Shown here piece by piece: positions 59,011 to 64,000 of a DNA stretch of 64,000 nucleotides. Made by a program: the position numbers and the translations under genes. How positions within the stretch are numbered: the first letter of the stretch is position 1; every line of letters begins with the position of its first letter. Location: NCBI RefSeq assembly GCF_000276665.1, contig NW_004955416.1, positions 4,319,554 to 4,383,553 of the forward strand, read 5' to 3'. The notes under the pieces were generated by a model. That model searched no databases, was not told where the DNA came from, and saw only the letters and a program-made list of their open reading frames with translations. Source of the DNA: Chinchilla lanigera (lineage: Eukaryota; Chordata; Mammalia; Rodentia; Chinchillidae).

Positions 59011-60599
59011 TAAGCACTGAATTTGAGAGTAATCCTGAATAGAAGCTATATGATATAGTATCTATAGTGTTTTTGTGGGAACACATTTGTGCATGAAACT
59101 AGCAGATATGAAATGAAGACAATGGTCCATCATACTATGGTAGATTTAATAAAATTAAGTGCCAGTGTATCTGGTGGAAAGACTCAAGTGTCAGGAAAAA
59201 AAGTAATGTCAGTGAGATGCTTAAGAAAAGTTGACCTAGAGATAGACTTTGAAGCAGTAGTAAAATCTGGACACTAGTCTAGATAAAGGGCAATGATGTA
59301 CTAATCTTGCACTAAAGGGCCAGGATGCCTCTTTTGAGGCATGTGAAAAGGCACAGAATGGGAAGAACTCTCAAGATTAGTTTCCTTTTATTAGAAGGCA
59401 CAGGCGGGGAATAGACGAAGACTAGAACAAGCAAAGTGGTGCCAACTACCAGGGATTGAGCTCAGTGCGGTTTTTAGGACAGAACATCTACAAATCACAC
59501 TATGAAAATGTATATTTTAATTCTGCAGGTCTGCTTTGGGCCTGAGACCCTACATTTATAACATGCTGTCAGGCAACACTGATATTGCTGGTCTGTAGAT
59601 ACACTTTGAGGAGCAAAGTCCAGAGTGCATTAAAAAGAAGATTCCGAGTTTCATATCAAAAACAGAAATCTTTAGAGGTCTTGAAAGGAAAGAATAAAGA
59701 TAAGATTATGGTGTAGAAGAAAATAAAGATAATAAATAAAATTATTTATTGATTTTTTAAAGCTAAATTATCTCCAGCTCTTAACTAGGTTGGTTATGGA
59801 AGCAACCACCAAGAAGCCAAGAATATCAGTGTTTAAAAACAGGGATGAATAGAGTGACGAGGACTTCACTAAGGTAAAATAAGTCAGAGAGGACCACCAA
59901 AGCAATGCAGATATGATATGTGGTGGTATGATGTGGTGCTTTCTTGGAAACTTGTATTAATATTAAATTGTTGATTGTCCAGATTTGCCTTGGTGGTCTG
60001 GAATTGCTTGAAGCAGTCTAAGAGACCTCCCCATGAACTTGCAGTATTTGTCTTAGTATGCAGAAAACTTCAGTTGATGAAAGCAACTGTCTGAATGTGG
60101 ATTGCCCTAGGGATACTCTACTGCACTAGTTTAGCTGGTAGCTGCTTTGAAAACCAAACTTGACTCAGTACAGTTCCTGACTCAAACCCTCAGAGAGCTC
60201 TGCACTGTATAGAATGGGTGTTGTGACACGGGGGATGGAGTGTGCTGTCCTCAAGAACTAGGGCATCAGGACTCTGCCTGCCAAGACCAGGGACATAGCC
60301 AGTTATGTGCAGATTCAGGCCAGGCCCGGCACTAAAGGCACTCATGCAGTTTTTCCCAACCTTCTTCCTAGGCCATATATGGGAATTTCTCATTAATAGG
60401 GCAGCTTTGTGGTTCTATGGCTGCTCTACCTATAGAGGCAAGTGGAGGCATTGTTGAGCAATGCAGCAGCTCTGGTTGTTATTTACTAAGAAGATCATGC
60501 AATAAAGGTAGTAATGATATCTGGTTCACCAGGTGCACAAATTTCAACATAGGAACTCAAGAAATACAAAAAACATACATACTGCAAGATATTATGACA
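59011..60599. other. Spacer, no feature recognised
   Basis: AT-rich, with no assignable repeat. Open frames are short. Confidence 0.4.
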
Positions 60600-61174
60600 A
60601 AACTCTGTAGTAATGGAGTTCAAGGAAATGAAATGGATGAAATGCATGGTTAAGAAAATTCAAAACAGTGATTTCAAAAATAATCTCAAAGAGAGCCAAG
60701 AGAATATAGACAGTTAAATTAAATTAGGAATACAGTGCAGCATATGAATGAGAAATTCAGCAAAGAAAGATATTTTGAAAAAGAACCAAAAATAAATCTT
60801 GCAGGTGAAGAGTTAAAAAAATCAAATAAAAGTAGCTGAAATAGACTAGATGAAACAAAAGAAGACTATCAGAGCTTGAAGACAAGTCCTTAAAAATATC
60901 ACATTAAGATAGGAAAAAAGAAGAAAATGCTGAATACAGCATTCAAGGTCTTTGGAACAGAATTAAATGACCAAATATGTGCATCATTAGTGTATCCATA
61001 AGGGAAGAAATAAAGGTTAAGGGTTAGAAAACAAATTCAATGAAATGATAGCAGAAAACCCTACTATTGGGAAAGACATACAAAGACATCCACATACAGC
61101 AGGTTTGTAGAACCCCAACAAGGCATGACCAGAAAAAATCTTCACCACTATATGTTATAGTTAAACTGCAAATG

Positions 61175-61329
61175 TACAGTAACATATGAATGAGTTTCTT
61201 TCTAGGAGAATGTTCCATTCTGGGAGAATGTTCCTAAATTGAATTAATTTGTATCCAACAAAGTGAGTCTTATACAGTACCGTTGTGAAAGTTCACAACT
61301 AGAATGTTTGTAAGTTGGTGATTTACTGT
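61175..61329. mobile_element. Candidate MITE with TACAGTAA/TTACTGTA ends inside L1
   Basis: A 155-bp segment that interrupts L1 ORF1-like sequence begins TACAGTAA and ends TTACTGTA, an exact 8-bp terminal inverted repeat whose outer TA fits Tc1/mariner target use. The internal GTAAGTTGGTGATTTACTGTA is reminiscent of mariner/Tigger-group ends. Confidence 0.5.
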
Positions 61330-62577
61330 ATAGGACGAAGAAAGAATTTTAAAATAGAAAGGACAGTGAAAAGTATATTTACAGAGCAGCTGTATTAGAC
61401 TAACAGAAAATTTCTCCACAGAAACTATAAGCCAGTAGAAAATGGAATGATGTAGTCCAGATCCTAAAAGAAAATAACTGCCAGTCCAGATTACTATATG
61501 CAGCAAGAATACCTTTTAGAAGAGAAATAAAGATCTCCCAAAATAAGCAAAAATAGGCAATTCAAGACCAGTGGATCAGCCTTACAAAAGATGCTTAAGG
61601 GAATCCTGCATTGAGAAGTGAAAGATAACAACTACCTTCACGATAGCATGTAAAAATATAAATCTCACTTAAAGATACTGAAAAGACAAATAGAAAAGAA
61701 TAACACAGGATCAGTACAATATTATGTGATTATTATGAGATGAACAAATGAATAAACAATATTAAAAAAACTAAAAGAAAATCAAAGAAGTAACAGGCAT
61801 AAGTGCATACTTTTAATAACAAGTCTGAATGTGTTTTATATTCTCCACTTAAAAGATAGAAAACAGTTGAATACATAAAACAAAATGAAGCAAATAACCA
61901 AGACCCAATAATATGCTGCCTACAAGAAACTCACTTTGTGAGTAAACACACACACACAGATCAAAAATGAAAGGAAGGAAAATTATATTCCAAGCAAATG
62001 AAATACTAACATGAGCTATTTATATACTCTTTATATCTGACAGAATAGATTTAAGACAAAAACTGTAAGAGGAGACAAATAAGGTCACTATATAATGTTG
62101 AAAGAATCATATCAAGAAGGTAAAACAATGATAAACTTATATGCACTAATGTCGTTACCCAGTTTTCTAAAACAAACACTATCAACCTAGAGAGATTTAT
62201 AGGCTCTAATGTAATAATAGTAGATTTCAGTACCCCACTCAAACCAATGGGTAGATCATCTAGACAAAATATCAACAAAGAGAGTAGATAAACTATAATA
62301 TAGATCAAGCAGACATTTAAGAACATTCCTTCCAACAGCTGCAGAAGGCACATCCTCAGTGCATGCCATTTTCTCTAGCCTAGATCATATTCTGGGTCAC
62401 TATGCAAGTTTTAACAAATTTGAAACTTGGAGTCCTATTCATGTCTTTTCTGATCACAATTGAAGGAAACTAGGAGTCAATAACAAGAGAAACTTTAGAA
62501 ACTTTATAAGTACCTGGAGGCTTAACAATACTTTTTGAATATGCAGTGTCACTGAGGAAGTCAGAAGGAAAAATTTG

Positions 62578-62728
62578 CTGGGCATGGTGGCACACATCTG
62601 TAATCCCAGCACTCGGGAGGCTGAGGTAGGAGAATTGCTGCAAGTTCTGGTCTAGCCTGGGCTACAAAGTCAGTTCAAGGCCAGCCTGAACTACCTTGTT
62701 AAATCCTATCTCAAAAAGAGAAAAAAAG
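62578..62728 (+). mobile_element. B1-type SINE inserted in L1 ORF2
   Basis: GCTGGGCATGGTGGCACACATC, CCAGCACTCGGGAGGCTGAGG, GTCTAGCCTGGGCTACAAAG, CAAGGCCAGCCTGAAC, then an A-rich tail. A weak duplication (GAAGGAAAAATTT / GAAGAAAAACTTT) flanks it. Confidence 0.92.
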
Positions 62729-64000
62729 AAGAAAAACTTTAAAATTTCCTAAAATAAATGAAAATGGAAACACAACATACCAAAATTGTGAGATGCAGCA
62801 AAGGAGCAACTAAGGTGGAAGTGTATGGCAACAAGTGTCTACAAAAGACAGAAAAAAGAAAAAAAAGAGAAAGATTTGAAATAAACAACATTATCATGCC
62901 TCCCAAGTACTTACAAAACCCCAAAACAAAAACAAATCAAAATTAGTAGAAGGAAAGAAATAATAAAGATTAGAACAGATATAAATGAGACAGTCCAAAA
63001 ATACAAGGTATCATAATACAAAGTACTTGTTCTTTGGAAAGGTAATTAAAATGGGCAAACATTCAGTTTTACTAAAAAAGAGAAAAGACCCAAATAAGTA
63101 AAATTAGAGATGAAAAAGAAGGAATTACAAGTAAAACCAGACAAATATAGAGTATCACTAGAGATAATGTTGAAAAGCTACATGCTAACACACTGGAAAA
63201 TCCGGAACAGACAAAGTTGTGGGCACATATGACCTACTAGTATTGAACCAAGAAGATATCAAAAAAAGTTAACAGACCAATAACAAGTAATAAAATTGAA
63301 TCATTAATAAAATTCTTTCAACAAATGGAAGCTCAGGATTGAATGGCTTCACTGCTAAATTTTAACAAACATTTAAAGAACGAATACTAATGTTTCTCAA
63401 ACTAGTCCGCAGCATTGAAAAAGAGGGTATCCTTCCAAACTCATCCTCTGAAGCCACAAAATCCTGTAAGCAAAATTCGATGAGGTTACAGCCATAACAC
63501 CACCATCATCAAAGCAACACTGTAGACCAACATCCCTAGTGAATAGAGGTGGAGAAATTCTCCACAAAATACTAGTCAGTTGAATTCCACAGCACATTAA
63601 AAAGATCAGATGCCATGATCAAACTGGTTTCATTCAGGGATACAAGGAGGGTTTAAGAAATAAAAATTCATAAATGTAATACATTGATTAAATAAAATGG
63701 AGGATAAAAATCATATGTTCCTCTCAATAGATATCAAGAAAAATTGATAAAATTCAACATCTCTTTATGATAAAAGTCTGAAAAAATTAGGATGGTACTG
63801 CAAAATAATGAAGCTGATATATGAGAAACCTGTAGGAAACATCTTACAACATGCAGAAAAACTAAAAGTATTTCCTCTAAGATTAGCAACAAGATAAGAA
63901 TGCCCACTCTTATTCTTATTCAATATAGTATTAGAAATTTTAACCAGGTAGGAATTTTCAGAGGTGGCTGGAGTTAGGGTGTGTAATTGTAGATTAACAG

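Larger units (their letters stand above)
60600..64000 (+). mobile_element. Old LINE-1, ORF1 and N-terminal/RT part of ORF2, cut by window end
   Basis: Forward order: GAAATTCAGCAAAGAAAGATATTTTGAAAAAG and TCAGAGCTTGAAGACAAGTCC (ORF1 region), GAAACTATAAGCCAGTAGAAAATGG, then ORF2-type CCAATAATATGCTGCCTACAAGAAACTCAC, GATTTAAGACAAAAACTG, TCTGATCACAATTGAAGG, CCTCTCAATAGATATCAAG and AGATTAGCAACAAGATAAGAATGCCC (RT segment). Stops and indels are frequent. It carries a B1 at 62578-62728 and a small DNA-transposon-like insert at 61175-61329. Confidence 0.8.

Overview
This window is mammalian, almost certainly rodent, nuclear DNA. It contains no protein-coding gene that I can support. The rodent call rests on many short tRNA-Ala-derived ID-type SINEs (A/B-box core, poly-A tail), monomeric 7SL-derived B1-type SINEs, and B4-like B1+ID composites, alongside old LINE-1, MIR, L2, MaLR/ERVL and hAT-Charlie remnants. 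I cannot fix the genus. The ID core here (GCGCCTGCCTGGCAAGCGC, ending GGTACCGG) differs from the rat/mouse ID form, which suggests a non-murid rodent.

Layout. 1-3.4 kb is the only GC-rich, CpG-dense part (three clusters at about 1.43-1.85, 2.24-2.56 and 2.75-3.03 kb) and looks like a CpG-island/promoter-proximal region of a gene lying outside the window or of a non-coding transcript. 3.4-5.8 kb is unique-looking. 5.85-7.6 kb holds nested, minus-strand L1 3' ends. 7.6-22 kb is AT-rich spacer with scattered SINEs, MIR, L2 and one MaLR LTR. 22.1-24.85 kb holds two plus-strand L1 3' segments. 25-32 kb is mostly single-copy-looking AT-rich DNA with a long CTTT microsatellite and a conserved-looking patch near 29.4-29.6 kb. 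32.4-33.5 kb is another L1 3' end. 34.8-35.8 kb carries an unexplained direct plus inverted repeat arrangement. 36-43 kb is mostly spacer with one MaLR-like LTR and patches that look like conserved non-coding DNA. 43.2-46.1 kb contains a decayed class III (ERVL-type) endogenous retroviral internal region. 44.8-57.6 kb is unusually rich in young ID insertions, many with perfect target-site duplications. 52.9-57.4 kb has several old L1 pieces. 58.7-59.0 kb has a MaLR-like LTR. 60.6-64.0 kb is an old plus-strand L1 that runs off the window.

How it works together: there is no operon or pathway. The defensible reading is a gene-poor flank, possibly regulatory, of a gene near the left edge, overwritten by successive transposon waves. 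The nesting gives a relative order: ancient MIR/L2/L1/MaLR/ERVL first, then younger L1 and B1, then ID. Open reading frames present are short, repeat-derived, low-complexity or without recognisable domains. I did not find a convincing undescribed biological system. The best leads are the 35-kb repeat structure, a small candidate TA-flanked MITE inside an L1, and the non-coding patches that look conserved. All family assignments were made by eye from remembered consensus patterns, without any database search.
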